A stretch of 33,318 nucleotides of DNA, taken from positions 1-33,318 of the forward strand of contig JAHHGY010000040.1 of the NCBI GenBank assembly GCA_019359635.1, written 5' to 3'. A model generated the notes under the pieces. It was not told the DNA's origin and searched no databases. It was given only the letters and a program-made list of their open reading frames with translations. The translations under genes were made by a program, and so were the position numbers. Of this stretch, positions 19,101 to 26,968 are shown piece after piece; the stretch's first letter is position 1, and every line of letters begins with the position of its first letter. The DNA is from Chroococcus sp. CMT-3BRIN-NPC107 (GTDB taxonomy: Bacteria; Cyanobacteriota; Cyanobacteriia; Cyanobacteriales; Chroococcidiopsidaceae).

Positions 19101-19642
19101 CGACTATCGCCAATATAAATTGTAACGATATTGCCATTAATCTTAACTTCTGTTTTTTCCCGTCTCATGGCGGCGGGAGTTGTGCCAATTTTGCCCTGTA
19201 GCTGAACGATTAAACGGTTGCGAATTGCTGGCAATTGGTTAATATACTTGGGTTCGAGAACTGCGCCCGTGCCGCAACCCATCATTGCCAAATCCATCAT
19301 TAACCCAAAAGCTCGCCAATCTACCACATTTGTGCTGGTACAATTGTATGCTCCAGAAAAATTCTCTGGCTTTTCTAGCCATTGCGTCCCCCCTACCCAC
19401 AACCATCGTCCGCTAGAAAGGGATTTTAGTTGCTGCTGCATTTTGGCAGTTAAAGCCGCTTGGGAGGGGGTAAGCTTGCCCAAAGTGACTAATCCTTCGA
19501 GAATGCGATCGCCTACTTGCGACCAAGATTCCCTTCCGACCCTCGTCCGCCGACTGTAAGTCCGATAAAATACCGCTTCGCCAGCCGGGGCAGATTCAGG
19601 AAACTTATTACTTTTTTGTACCCGCTCTAAATCTCTCACCAT
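16187..19642 (-). CDS. nrdJ: Adenosylcobalamin-dependent (class II) ribonucleotide reductase with intein
   Basis: The spliced enzyme reduces ribonucleotides to deoxyribonucleotides with an adenosylcobalamin-derived radical, independently of oxygen. It resembles the monomeric triphosphate reductase of Lactobacillus. The ORF encodes 1151 residues. Removing the 386-residue intein (residues 409-794) leaves 765, a normal family length. The host part shows YNCTSTNV (Cys101), MMGCGTGAVLEPKY, VRRSAGMRQG, the active-site NP/CGEILGANFHCNLSE, and a C-terminal CDSDKC pair that would accept electrons from thioredoxin. The intein splits the NPCGE motif directly before its cysteine. No Shine-Dalgarno sequence is clear. 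The cobalamin need connects it in function to cobB in the same window. Confidence 0.95.
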   Translation of the reverse strand: MVRDLERVQKSNKFPESAPAGEAVFYRTYSRRTRVGRESWSQVGDRILEGLVTLGKLTPSQAALTAKMQQQLKSLSSGRWLWVGGTQWLEKPENFSGAYNCTSTNVVDWRAFGLMMDLAMMGCGTGAVLEPKYINQLPAIRNRLIVQLQGKIGTTPAAMRREKTEVKINGNIVTIYIGDSRAGWVKSYQTLLELSSDERFTGDIIVQVVIDDIRGEGERLQGFGGVANPVKLPELYDRCASILNKAVGRQLNSVECCLLIDEAAVVVVAGNVRRSAGMRQGVSEDELFANAKGNLWHQDENGNWRIDPERDALRMANHTRVFHRKPSLEDCINAVRQQYYSGEGAIQWAGEAIARANADIVNTPELKKDFLKTYANSEASAADWLLNRAPEMPATEVDHRLSRYALNPCVTADTWIHTEKGAWQVKNLIGVQHGTYVNGELFSTTPQGFFFTGVKPVVKLRTKEGYSLRLTENHQLLKITAQTQNSQYTEWVEAGKLQIGDRISIHNHRELPPWDGKGTKDEGWLLGNLVGDGCFSHNLANYSYQAHLRYWGDNQVEMAESLWGGFPSTELSKRKEYALGLVKSSVQNSDKLAGIYHKQHKYYQVSSTDLAGLARNYGITIKHKTVTPEIEQASFNFYCGFLQGIFDADGSVQGTQNKGVSIRLAQSNLPLLEAVQRMLLRLGIAACIYQNCRLEGVRMLPDSSRELAEYFCEAQHELVIANDNIVSFQKLIGFQEPKKAERLQSLLLGYKRNINRERFSITVCSIESDGQESVYDCTVPGVARFDANGLVAHNCGEILGANFHCNLSEIHLNQIDPRDRQEQEEAFTAGALSVAALLNHQFIEQRYQRSRELDPIVGVSFTGLFDFFVNAFGTEWLRWWEAGRPHEAGLEFKQQEQEYLSRWKEIVNNAVWRYCDTHNLKRPNRCTTVQPSGTKSLLTGASPGWHPPKAQRFIRRITFRKNDPVAQACIDYGYNIVPSQSDKDENGNLLNNPFDNRCTEWLVEIPVAVPWADLPGADEIDISKFSAAAQMDFYMQVQKHYVAHNTSATIELREHEIESLGTRIYEAIRDDEGYISAALLARFDAHQTFPRLPFEPITRETYNQLMAEVKSRRQTDDFYAALSRYDVGEITEAGPAGCDSDKCLFAAEEPK
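17261..18418 (-). mobile_element. Intein with LAGLIDADG homing endonuclease inside nrdJ
   Basis: This in-frame insertion encodes 386 residues. It begins with Cys1 (CVTADTWIHTEKG, block A) and has TENH at 63-66 (block B). Two LAGLIDADG-type motifs follow, WLLGNLVGDG (116-125) and LQGIFDADGS (234-243). It ends VYDCTVPGVARFDANG then LVAHN, with the penultimate His and terminal Asn needed for splicing. The next host residue is Cys, the usual +1 nucleophile. All splicing residues and both acidic endonuclease residues appear intact, so self-splicing and homing are plausible. A HIP1 octamer at 18137-18144 suggests long residence in a HIP1-rich genome. Confidence 0.95.
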
Positions 19643-19994
19643 AGGAAAAGTCTGATATTTTGAAGGACAGACTTAAGACTATACGCCATTTAGATATAGC
19701 GGACAAGAATTGAAATATTTTGACTTTTGCGCTAGTGATAGAGCCATTATCAATTTTTCGTACCCAAAAGCCTTGACATTTTACCACTCCTAGGCGAGAA
19801 ATTTGCTGGCGCGTCTTGGGTAGATTCATAAATTATTCGGGAACACTATAACTTGAGGCAACCTCATAAAATTAGTTAAAAAACTGCGATCGCTCATGTT
19901 TGCGGATTTTTGACTCTTACTTGTGAAGTAAAGCTATAGTCACGTAGTTACAGCGATTAATTCCACAATTTAGTAAATGTAATCGGTTGATAAA
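19643..19994. promoter_or_regulatory. Divergent promoter region between nrdJ and the DUF3352 gene
   Basis: This 352-bp gap separates two divergent genes and should carry both promoters. A TATAGT at about 19935 is a possible -10 for the plus-strand gene. I do not see a cobalamin riboswitch or a complete NrdR box pair. A 73-codon minus-strand frame here that overlaps nrdJ is not convincing as a gene. Confidence 0.4.
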
Positions 19995-21641
19995 ATGTCA
20001 GCAAAAAAATCTAATCTTTTATTTCCACTCTTAGCTACGGCGGTAGTTGTAGCCAGTGGAGTCGCTGCTTACGTGTATTTTCGCGGTGGTGGCAATAGTG
20101 CAAGCCCTCTAGCTAGTGCCAAAATTGTCCCCGACGAAGCAATAATTGCAAGTTTTATCTCCCCCGATTCTCAAGCTTGGACGCAATTACAAAAATTTGG
20201 CACTCCTGAAGCCCAAAACTTAGTAAACAAAGGTTTGCAAGATTTCAACAAACAAGCTTTGGCGGAATCTAATATCGATTTTGAAAAAGACTTAAAACCT
20301 TGGGTTGGGGGCGTAATGGTTGCTGTTTTGCCCCCAAACTCAACAAAACCAACCCCAACAAAGCCGGAATCTTTTAACGTGCTGATGGTCGTAAAAATCA
20401 AGGATAAAGTCAGTGCTTTAAATTTTGCCAATAAGCTCAAAGAGCGTAAAAACGTTAAAAATATTGAAACAGACTACAAAGGACAAAAAATCACTGAAAG
20501 TATTGAAGGAGCGAGCGCTCCAGTCTACAGCAGTATTTTAAATAACGAATATGTAGTAGTTGCTCCAGAGAAAATTGGTGTAGAAAAAGCCATTGATACT
20601 TTTAAAGGCGAACCATCTTTTGCAACTAAAAAAGGTGCAAATAGCCTGTTAGCTAAAGGGATAGATTTAACTAATCCAATCGCTCAAATTTATCTCCCAG
20701 ATTATGGCGTAGCAGTCGAACAACTAATTGCTAATAGTCCCAATGCCTCGCAAATTCCCCCCGAAACTTTGGCGCAATTAAAACAAATCAAATCGGTAAT
20801 TGCGGGTGTAGGCGTAGATAACGATGGGATGCGGCTAAAAGTTCTCGCTGATGTCGCTCCCCAATTGCTGAAAAATCAGTATCAAGCTTCTTCAGGAAAA
20901 TTAGTAGACATTCTACCCGCCGAAACTATTGCTTTAATTACTGGTGCGGGAATTAGTAAAAGTTGGGCGGCTTTTAGCCAGCAAGCAAAAAATCTGCCTC
21001 AAGTAAGTTTGGGCTTAGATTTAGCTAGAGTCCAACTGCAAAACTATAATTTAGACTTAGATAAAGATATTTTTGGTTGGATGGATGGTGAATTTGCTTT
21101 TGCTGCTATTTCGTCTCAGCAAGGCTTACTCGCACCAATTGGATTTGGTGGTGTATTAGTAATTGATACGACAAACCGCCCTGCCGCAGAATCGACTTTA
21201 AGTAAATTCGATGGCATTGCTAAAACTTCTCTCGTCAGCGTTGCACCTAGAAATATTGCTAGCACCCAAGTAACTGAATGGCAAATACCAGGTCAAGGCG
21301 CGCTACTAGGGCATGGATGGTTAGATAAAGATACGGTATTTATCGCTTTTGGCGGGCCTATTGCCGATGCGATCGCAACTAAACCTAGTCAACTACTAAC
21401 TGACAGTGATAATTTTAAGGCAGCGATAAGTCCTTTACCTAGATCCAATGCTGGATACTTTTATCTAGATATGGATAAAACTGTAGCCTTGATTAATGCT
21501 AATGCCCAAGTAGTTGCTATCGACCCAGAAACAAAAGCTATTCTAGCTTCTATTCGCGGTATTGGTATGAGCGCTAGCAGTCCTAATGATTCTACTAGCC
21601 AATTTGAAATGTTGTTAGCTTTAAAACCCAGCAGCAAGTAA
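19995..21641 (+). CDS. DUF3352 domain-containing protein
   Basis: This 548-residue protein has a short basic N-terminus and one hydrophobic segment (about residues 8-29, LLFPLLATAVVVASGVAAYV). The rest is most likely outside the cytoplasmic membrane as a signal-anchored domain. The body (ASAKIVPDEAIIASFISPDSQAW onward) matches the DUF3352 family, widespread in cyanobacteria and without known function. The repeated alternation of beta-like and helical segments covers almost the whole length. It reads divergently from nrdJ and precedes mscL by 148 bp. No enzymatic motif is visible. Confidence 0.85.
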   Translation: MSAKKSNLLFPLLATAVVVASGVAAYVYFRGGGNSASPLASAKIVPDEAIIASFISPDSQAWTQLQKFGTPEAQNLVNKGLQDFNKQALAESNIDFEKDLKPWVGGVMVAVLPPNSTKPTPTKPESFNVLMVVKIKDKVSALNFANKLKERKNVKNIETDYKGQKITESIEGASAPVYSSILNNEYVVVAPEKIGVEKAIDTFKGEPSFATKKGANSLLAKGIDLTNPIAQIYLPDYGVAVEQLIANSPNASQIPPETLAQLKQIKSVIAGVGVDNDGMRLKVLADVAPQLLKNQYQASSGKLVDILPAETIALITGAGISKSWAAFSQQAKNLPQVSLGLDLARVQLQNYNLDLDKDIFGWMDGEFAFAAISSQQGLLAPIGFGGVLVIDTTNRPAAESTLSKFDGIAKTSLVSVAPRNIASTQVTEWQIPGQGALLGHGWLDKDTVFIAFGGPIADAIATKPSQLLTDSDNFKAAISPLPRSNAGYFYLDMDKTVALINANAQVVAIDPETKAILASIRGIGMSASSPNDSTSQFEMLLALKPSSK

Positions 21642-21748
21642 GGTTTTTAGCGGACAAGTTACTGACGTTTAGGAGTAGCTATCAATACTAAAGTTATTTA
21701 AGTATTAAGTTATTGCGATCGCGTTAGAACTTAAACAAAAAAAACTTG

Positions 21749-21754
21749 TATAAT
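21749..21754 (+). promoter_or_regulatory. Putative -10 element for mscL
   Basis: A perfect TATAAT lies 35 bp before the mscL ATG. The matching -35 is weak, so this is a modest prediction. Confidence 0.4.
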
Positions 21755-21789
21755 CCACCTGACTAAACACAGACAAGGACTAAAAACTT

Positions 21790-22227
21790 ATGACCCGTGC
21801 TAACAGTGGATTTATAGCGGATTTTCGCAAATTTTTGATGCGTGGTAATGTCATCGATTTAGCTGTTGCAGTAATTATCGGTGCAGCCTTCGGTAAAATT
21901 ATTACGTCTTTGGTAGAAGATATCATTACCCCGCTAATTTTAACTCCTGCATTGCAAGCTGCGAAGGTTAATGATTTGCAGAATTTGTCTATTAATGGCA
22001 TCAAATACGGTGTATTTTTAGCGGCAATTATCAACTTTTTGGTAATTGCTTTTTGTATTTTCCTAATTATTCGCGCCTTTGAAAAAGCGCAAAGAAGGTT
22101 TGTCCGTAGTGGAGAAGCGGCGGCTGAAGCAGAAGCGGCTCCTTCCGATACTGCTGCTATTGCTCAAGAAAAATTGATAAGCGCTCTAAATCGCCTGACA
22201 ACTACTATTGAATCGCGGCAAGTTTAA
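21790..22227 (+). CDS. mscL: Large-conductance mechanosensitive channel MscL
   Basis: The pentameric inner-membrane channel opens under membrane tension and releases solutes during hypo-osmotic shock. The 145-residue protein shows the amphipathic N-terminal helix (GFIADFRKFLMRGNVIDLAV), the pore-lining TM1 (AVAVIIGAAFGKIITSLVED), TM2 (GVFLAAIINFLVIAFCIFLII) and a cytoplasmic C-terminal helix. The loop and the charged C-terminus (EAAAEAEAAPSDTAA) are of usual size. It is convergent with the PEP-CTERM gene, with a HIP1-centred palindrome in between. Confidence 0.97.
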   Translation: MTRANSGFIADFRKFLMRGNVIDLAVAVIIGAAFGKIITSLVEDIITPLILTPALQAAKVNDLQNLSINGIKYGVFLAAIINFLVIAFCIFLIIRAFEKAQRRFVRSGEAAAEAEAAPSDTAAIAQEKLISALNRLTTTIESRQV

Positions 22228-22235
22228 TAATTTTT

Positions 22236-22259
22236 TAGCAAATGCGATCGCATTTGCTA
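22236..22259. repeat. 24-bp perfect palindrome centred on HIP1
   Basis: The two half-sites TAGCAAATGCGA and its complement flank a central GCGATCGC at 22244-22251. It lies 8 bp after the mscL stop and just beyond the original stop of the convergent PEP-CTERM gene. It can fold into a hairpin and may serve as a shared 3' end, although there is no clean T run on either side. Confidence 0.6.
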
Positions 22260-22266
22260 GATTTTG

Positions 22267-23072
22267 CTACGCCTTAATCTTTTTTAGTTGGCGACGTTTC
22301 ATAAATGCCCCGAAGCTGAAGGCTGTTAAACCTAGCAAAGTAGCAAAGTAGCTGGTTCTGGGACAGGTTCGCCAGAAGTAAGCGATACATTGTCTATTAA
22401 TAAGCTAGAAGCAAAACTTTCGTCACCAACATCTAAAACGCCAAACCCGATTGTATAATAACCAGTTGCCGACAAAGACAAGGAAATATTTAGCTCGTCT
22501 GTTTCATAAATAAAAGGTGTAAAAGAATTACTGAAACTAGAAAATGTGTCGGCTAATTGAAATACATAAGCTGAAGCATCGTCAAGTTGCAATGTAAAGA
22601 AGGCAAGATCGTTAAAGTTACCGTTGGGACGATTATTATAATCGGCAAATACGTCTTCATCTGTGAGAAACTTAAAATCGAAAGCCAAAATGTCGTTAGC
22701 ATTGCCGTAGAAGGTTTGTGAGATTGCTGAACCCTCAATTACGGTATTAGTAGCGATCGCATCAAAACTACCTGAACTTGACCCTAAAAATGTTTCTAGG
22801 TTGGCAGTAGATACCGTAGGATTACCGGAAAAAGTAAAATCTACTTCCGCTCCTGGGGTGTTTGATATTAGCGCTATAGAGTTACCATCACCATAACTAC
22901 TTTCATAAGCGCCTGTATGAACGATGGTGTCGCCTATGGTGTTATACCCAGTAAATCCATTTTCAAAATCACCATTGATAACTACCGCTTGAGAGCTATG
23001 GGCATTAAATAAACCTAACAAGCCCATAACGCTTATTACTGCTGAATGCTGGACAGACTTAAAAGTAAGCAT
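22267..23072 (-). pseudogene. PEP-CTERM secreted protein with out-of-frame sorting tail
   Basis: The readable frame (22332-23072) encodes 246 residues with an N-terminal signal peptide (VISVMGLLGLFNAHSSQAVV), a NGDFENGFTGYNTIGD start, a beta-rich body and the sorting motif VPEPAT, then stops after LLLC. The sequence TAGCAAAG occurs twice in tandem at 22333-22348. Removing one copy restores a frame that continues TLLGLTAFSFGAFMKRRQLK and stops at 22267. That is a textbook PEP-CTERM tail: motif, hydrophobic helix, basic end, giving 265 residues. PEP-CTERM proteins are exported and processed by an exosortase, and none is encoded here. The truncated form would lose its membrane anchor. It may be a true pseudogene, a slippage-variable gene or an assembly error. 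Confidence 0.85.
22333..22352. repeat. Tandem 8-bp duplication in the PEP-CTERM tail
   Basis: Two and a half copies of TAGCAAAG are present. The extra eight bases shift the reading frame of the minus-strand gene directly after the PEP motif. This arrangement is prone to replication slippage. Confidence 0.9.
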
Positions 23073-23894
23073 ACAAAAATTTTCCTAAAATTTAGGTGTA
23101 CGGCGATCGCGAAATAGCTAGTAGTGCAGAAAGGTAAAAGTATTAATAAATACTTAACTTTTGCGGATATTGCTGAAGTTACGGCTTCAAGGATCATCTG
23201 TTTAGAAGCTTGGCATAGACTTGAGTTTACCCGCTAGTACTTCTAAGTAAATTTACTAAAATAATATAAATTTATTATCAAAAAATACCTTAGTTCCTGG
23301 TAGTTTTAGTTGCTGCTTTTAAGTCTTAGCTAAAAATTGTCCTTAGTTAGTTAAGCGAAATTTATGAAGCTAACTTAAAGTTGAGTATACATTGTTACAC
23401 TAACTAAGACGTACTGAGAAAGCTAGAAGCGCCAATCACTTATGTACTTCAATCTTTAATTAGATAAGTACACCCTAGCAACTTATCTAAAAGGACTTGA
23501 CACCAACACTTAGCAGCATCTTTTAATAAAGAATAATTTATCAAATCAACATAAAGTAGTTTTTATAACATAGTTTTTATAAAGGCTATTCCCATCTTTA
23601 GGTTCTGGTTATATATTCAACCCGTACACTTAGTATTAATACTGAGCTAAAACTAATAAAAAATGTACTTTACTATACTAAGACTATGGTTAACCGCAGT
23701 TTTAGGCTTGTTTAAACCGCGACTACTTAGGAGCAGGGAAGATATACATTTTTCTCGGTATTACTACGTACGTACTATAAATAGTAATTTATGTAGCCTG
23801 AAGCGATTTTACAGCCTGGTACTCAAAAACAATTGCAACTGTTGTGAGTAAAAAACAACAGAAACTACCAATCAGCTAAAAGTAGAAATAATCC
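23073..23894. other. Long AT-rich intergenic region
   Basis: This 822-bp gap between two divergent genes holds a HIP1 octamer near 23102, a palindrome CCTAAAATTTAGG at 23084-23096, AGTATTAATACT at 23632-23643, TACGTACGTA around 23765, and a direct repeat TAGTTTTTATAA at 23557 and 23571. A 62-codon plus-strand frame (23663-23851) has no recognisable features. The region probably holds both promoters and possibly a small RNA, but I cannot show this. Confidence 0.45.
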
Positions 23895-25922
23895 ATGAAT
23901 AAATACGCAAAAACAAGGTTTCTTGGCAGAACCTCAATTTTCGGTTGGATGAAAATAACGGTAGCAAATTTACTTAGAAAGAGACTAAAAATTGTCGTGT
24001 TGTTTGCGATCGCGGCGATCGTTGGGCAAAGTATGTCATTAACACTACAAGCGCAAGAAGTCCCTTCTGTGACACCATCACAACCATTAGCTTCTCTAAA
24101 AACCGTATCGATCCCCGAACCCTCAAACTTGGCGGAATTTGTCAGCAATAAAACCGCCGCTTTGGTGTTAGGAAAATCACTATTTTGGGATATGCAAACT
24201 GGGAGCGATAATACTCAATCGTGCGCCAGTTGTCATTTTCACGCAGGCGCAGACAATCGATCTAAGCACCAATTGAGTCCTGGACTATTGCGAGTCAATG
24301 CTGACGGTAGTCCCAATCCAGACACAAATTTTGAGATTGGCGGGCTAAACTACCAACTTAAAGCTGACGATTACCCATTTCATAAACTTGCAGACATCAA
24401 TAATCGCAAGTCAGAAGTAATATCTGATAGCAATGATGTGACGGGTTCTCAAGGACTATTTGGCTTTTTGTTTTCCAATATTTTTCTCCGTAAAGCCCAA
24501 GAAGCAGGCGTACCAGAGCTAGATCCAGTATTCAGTGTTAACAACACTAATTTACTCCAAGTCACTGCCCGCAATTCACCCAGTGCAATTAATGCAGTCT
24601 TCAACTTCCGCAACTTCTGGGATGGTAGAGCGCAAAATGACTTCAATGGCGTTAACCCCTTTGGCTCAAGAGATATCAATGCCAAAGTGATTAAAGCTGA
24701 AGCCTTTGGAGACTTGAAAGAAGTGAAGATTAGTTTAGATAATGCTAGTCTTGCGTCTCAAGCAGTAGGGCCACCTGTAAGCGAAGTTGAAATGTCTTAT
24801 AAAGGCAAACCATTTAGTTTACTTGGGAAGAAAATGCTGCCTTTAATTCCTTTGAATAAGCAGAAAGTACATCCTGATGACAGCGTACTAGGTAGTTATA
24901 GTAAGTCGCCCATGCCGGGGATTAGATCGAAATACAAAACCTTAGTACAAGCTGCTTTTCAACCCCAGTGGTGGAATTCTGACCAAATAATCTCTCTCGA
25001 TCCCAATGGCAAACCAACCTTTACTGGGCTAGTAGGAGCCTCCGATCCTAATTCGGCTACTCAGTTTTCGTTAATGGAATATAATTTTCCCTTGTTTTTC
25101 GGACTAGCGGTACAGATGTATGAATCAACCTTAGTTTCTAACGATGCACCCATTGACCGCTACTTGGAAGGTAATTCTAATGCTTTAACTACCCAACAGA
25201 AGCGTGGTAAAGAGTTATTTGAAGGCAAAGCTAAGTGTATCAACTGTCATGGCGGCGCAGAATTTACTAACGCTTCCGTCAAAAACGTCAAAAAAGAAAG
25301 ACTTGAGCGCATGGTCATGGGCAACAATGAAGTTGCTGTTTACGACAACGGTTTTTATAACATTGGCGTAAGACCAACTAGAGAAAACTTAGGTGTGGGT
25401 GATAAAGATCCTTTTGGTAATCCTTTATCTGAATCGCGTTTAGCCCAACAAGGCAAGTTTAACGATCCTCACCTCGAACCGCCTGTAAGTCCTAGCGATC
25501 GCATCGCCGCCGATGGAGCTTTTAAAACTCCAGGACTAAGAAACGTAGAACTTACAGCCCCTTACTTCCACAACGGCGGACAATTAACCCTGCGTCAAGT
25601 AGTTGATTTTTATAATCGTGGTGGCGACTTTCACGAGCAAAATATTAACGATCTCGATCCAGATATTGAGAACTTAGGACTGAGTAATGAGGAAAAAGAG
25701 GCGCTAGTTGCGTTTATGAAAGGACTTACCGACGATCGCGTTCGTTACCAAAAAGCACCCTTTGACCATCCCCAATTGTTTATCACTAATGGTCATCTAG
25801 GTACTGGAACAGCTATCACTAAAGATAGCAATGGTAAAGCAATAGTCCAAATGAAAGAAATTCCCGCCGTTGGGCGCAATGGTGGGACACCGCTAACTAA
25901 CTTTTTGGCAAGCAATCCTTAG
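23895..25922 (+). CDS. Di-heme cytochrome c peroxidase-like protein
   Basis: This 675-residue exported protein has two CxxCH heme-binding motifs, CASCH at 110-114 and CINCH at 448-452. The C-terminal region (LRNVELTAPYFHNGG, then LTLRQVVDFYNRGGDF) is characteristic of the bacterial cytochrome c peroxidase/MauG superfamily. A hydrophobic segment (about 32-52, IVVLFAIAAIVGQSMSLTLQA) is a signal peptide or anchor, so it acts in the periplasm or lumen. Met19 is an alternative start. It is much longer than the 330-400 residues of classical family members, mainly through the 334-residue stretch between hemes. Peroxidase, oxidase or another redox role cannot be decided. A terminator follows. Confidence 0.85.
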   Translation: MNKYAKTRFLGRTSIFGWMKITVANLLRKRLKIVVLFAIAAIVGQSMSLTLQAQEVPSVTPSQPLASLKTVSIPEPSNLAEFVSNKTAALVLGKSLFWDMQTGSDNTQSCASCHFHAGADNRSKHQLSPGLLRVNADGSPNPDTNFEIGGLNYQLKADDYPFHKLADINNRKSEVISDSNDVTGSQGLFGFLFSNIFLRKAQEAGVPELDPVFSVNNTNLLQVTARNSPSAINAVFNFRNFWDGRAQNDFNGVNPFGSRDINAKVIKAEAFGDLKEVKISLDNASLASQAVGPPVSEVEMSYKGKPFSLLGKKMLPLIPLNKQKVHPDDSVLGSYSKSPMPGIRSKYKTLVQAAFQPQWWNSDQIISLDPNGKPTFTGLVGASDPNSATQFSLMEYNFPLFFGLAVQMYESTLVSNDAPIDRYLEGNSNALTTQQKRGKELFEGKAKCINCHGGAEFTNASVKNVKKERLERMVMGNNEVAVYDNGFYNIGVRPTRENLGVGDKDPFGNPLSESRLAQQGKFNDPHLEPPVSPSDRIAADGAFKTPGLRNVELTAPYFHNGGQLTLRQVVDFYNRGGDFHEQNINDLDPDIENLGLSNEEKEALVAFMKGLTDDRVRYQKAPFDHPQLFITNGHLGTGTAITKDSNGKAIVQMKEIPAVGRNGGTPLTNFLASNP

Positions 25923-25947
25923 ATTAGTTGCTTGATTTTTGTATCTC

Positions 25948-25985
25948 TCCCTGATGCTTGATAAAACATCAGGGATTTTTCTTTT
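25948..25985 (+). terminator. Rho-independent terminator of the di-heme protein gene
   Basis: A 9-bp stem TCCCTGATG/CATCAGGGA (25948-25956, 25967-25975) with a 10-nt loop is followed by TTTTTCTTTTT. It starts 26 bp after the stop codon. Confidence 0.85.
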
Positions 25986-26041
25986 TGCAAACAGGCTCTA
26001 ATGCTTGCAGAATAAGAACAGATAATTTAGCAATTTTTATT

Positions 26042-26959
26042 ATGACGATTAGTGTAAATAATAAACCTGGTTTAGCTTCTCGTTTGGTCAATGGGGTATT
26101 GGCGATTAAACCAATTGCCAGTTTAGCGAAACATCAAGCAAGGCAAATGATGATTAAACGGGCAGAAAAAATTGGCGTACCTTGGACAAAAAGGGTACTT
26201 GAACTAAAAACCCGCGATTGGGAAACTGATTTAGCCCAAGTTCAAAATCCGCAAGTTGCCTATCCCGATTATTACTTAAAATCTTTTCATGCTTACGAGG
26301 AGGGAAATCTTAGTTGGGAAGCCGCAATGGAGGTAGAAGTTGCGGCTCAAGCGGTTCATGCAGGGATTTGGTCTGAATCTGGAGCAAAAGGCGATCGCCT
26401 TTTACGTTCTAGCTATCATCAAATCATTACTAGCCAAATTCCTAATCCTCCCCAAACTATTCTAGATTTGGGCTGTAGTGTGGGGATGAGTACCTTTGCT
26501 TTGCAAGATGTTTATCCCAATGCCACAATTACCGGATTAGATTTATCTCCTTACTTTCTTGCCGTTGCCAAATATTCCTCTCTGGAGCGCAACACTAACA
26601 TCAATTGGATTCACGCCACTGCCGAAAACACAACTTTAGCGACTAATTCTTTTGACTTAGTTTCTAGCTTCCTGATGTTTCACGAATTGCCCCAATTGGC
26701 GACAGGGCAAATATTTCAGGAGGCGCGACGCTTACTAAAGCCTGGTGGATACTTGACAATTATGGATATGAATCCTAAATCGGAAATCTATGCAAAAATG
26801 CCGCCTTATATTTTGAGTTTACTCAAAAGTACCGAGCCATACTTAGACGATTATTTTAGTTTAGATATTGAAAGCGCTTTAATTGCCGCCGAATTTACAA
26901 GTCCAACAATTGTTAGCAATACGCCCCGCCATAGAACGATTATTGCGCGTAAGTTGTAG
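26042..26959 (+). CDS. Class I SAM-dependent methyltransferase
   Basis: This 305-residue protein has an N-terminal helical extension (about 1-130) followed by a Rossmann-like methyltransferase domain. That domain has motif I ILDLGCSVGMS, an acidic ribose-binding GLDLS, motif II-like FDLVSSFLMFHEL and LKPGGYLTIMD. The substrate is unknown, and similar proteins are often annotated as small-molecule or ubiquinone-type methyltransferases. I place the start at the ATG at 26042. A longer frame would begin inside the preceding terminator. It is followed nine bases later by a cation transporter gene, so the two form an operon. Confidence 0.88.
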   Translation: MTISVNNKPGLASRLVNGVLAIKPIASLAKHQARQMMIKRAEKIGVPWTKRVLELKTRDWETDLAQVQNPQVAYPDYYLKSFHAYEEGNLSWEAAMEVEVAAQAVHAGIWSESGAKGDRLLRSSYHQIITSQIPNPPQTILDLGCSVGMSTFALQDVYPNATITGLDLSPYFLAVAKYSSLERNTNINWIHATAENTTLATNSFDLVSSFLMFHELPQLATGQIFQEARRLLKPGGYLTIMDMNPKSEIYAKMPPYILSLLKSTEPYLDDYFSLDIESALIAAEFTSPTIVSNTPRHRTIIARKL

Positions 26960-26968
26960 ACGATCGCC

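Noticed and set aside
19608..19829. 73-codon minus-strand frame in the nrdJ leader
   Set aside because: It overlaps the start of nrdJ in another frame, shows no recognisable domain, has no ribosome-binding site and is rich in unstructured basic residues.
19643..19994. Cobalamin riboswitch or NrdR boxes upstream of nrdJ
   Set aside because: A fragment ACACTATA resembles half an NrdR box, but no second box or B12-box pattern is visible.
23663..23851. 62-codon plus-strand frame in the long gap
   Set aside because: No Shine-Dalgarno sequence, no recognisable motif and unlikely composition. Kept only as part of the intergenic description.
25958..26041. N-terminal extension of the methyltransferase
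   Set aside because: The extension would begin inside the rho-independent terminator of the preceding gene. The ATG at 26042 gives a normal protein.
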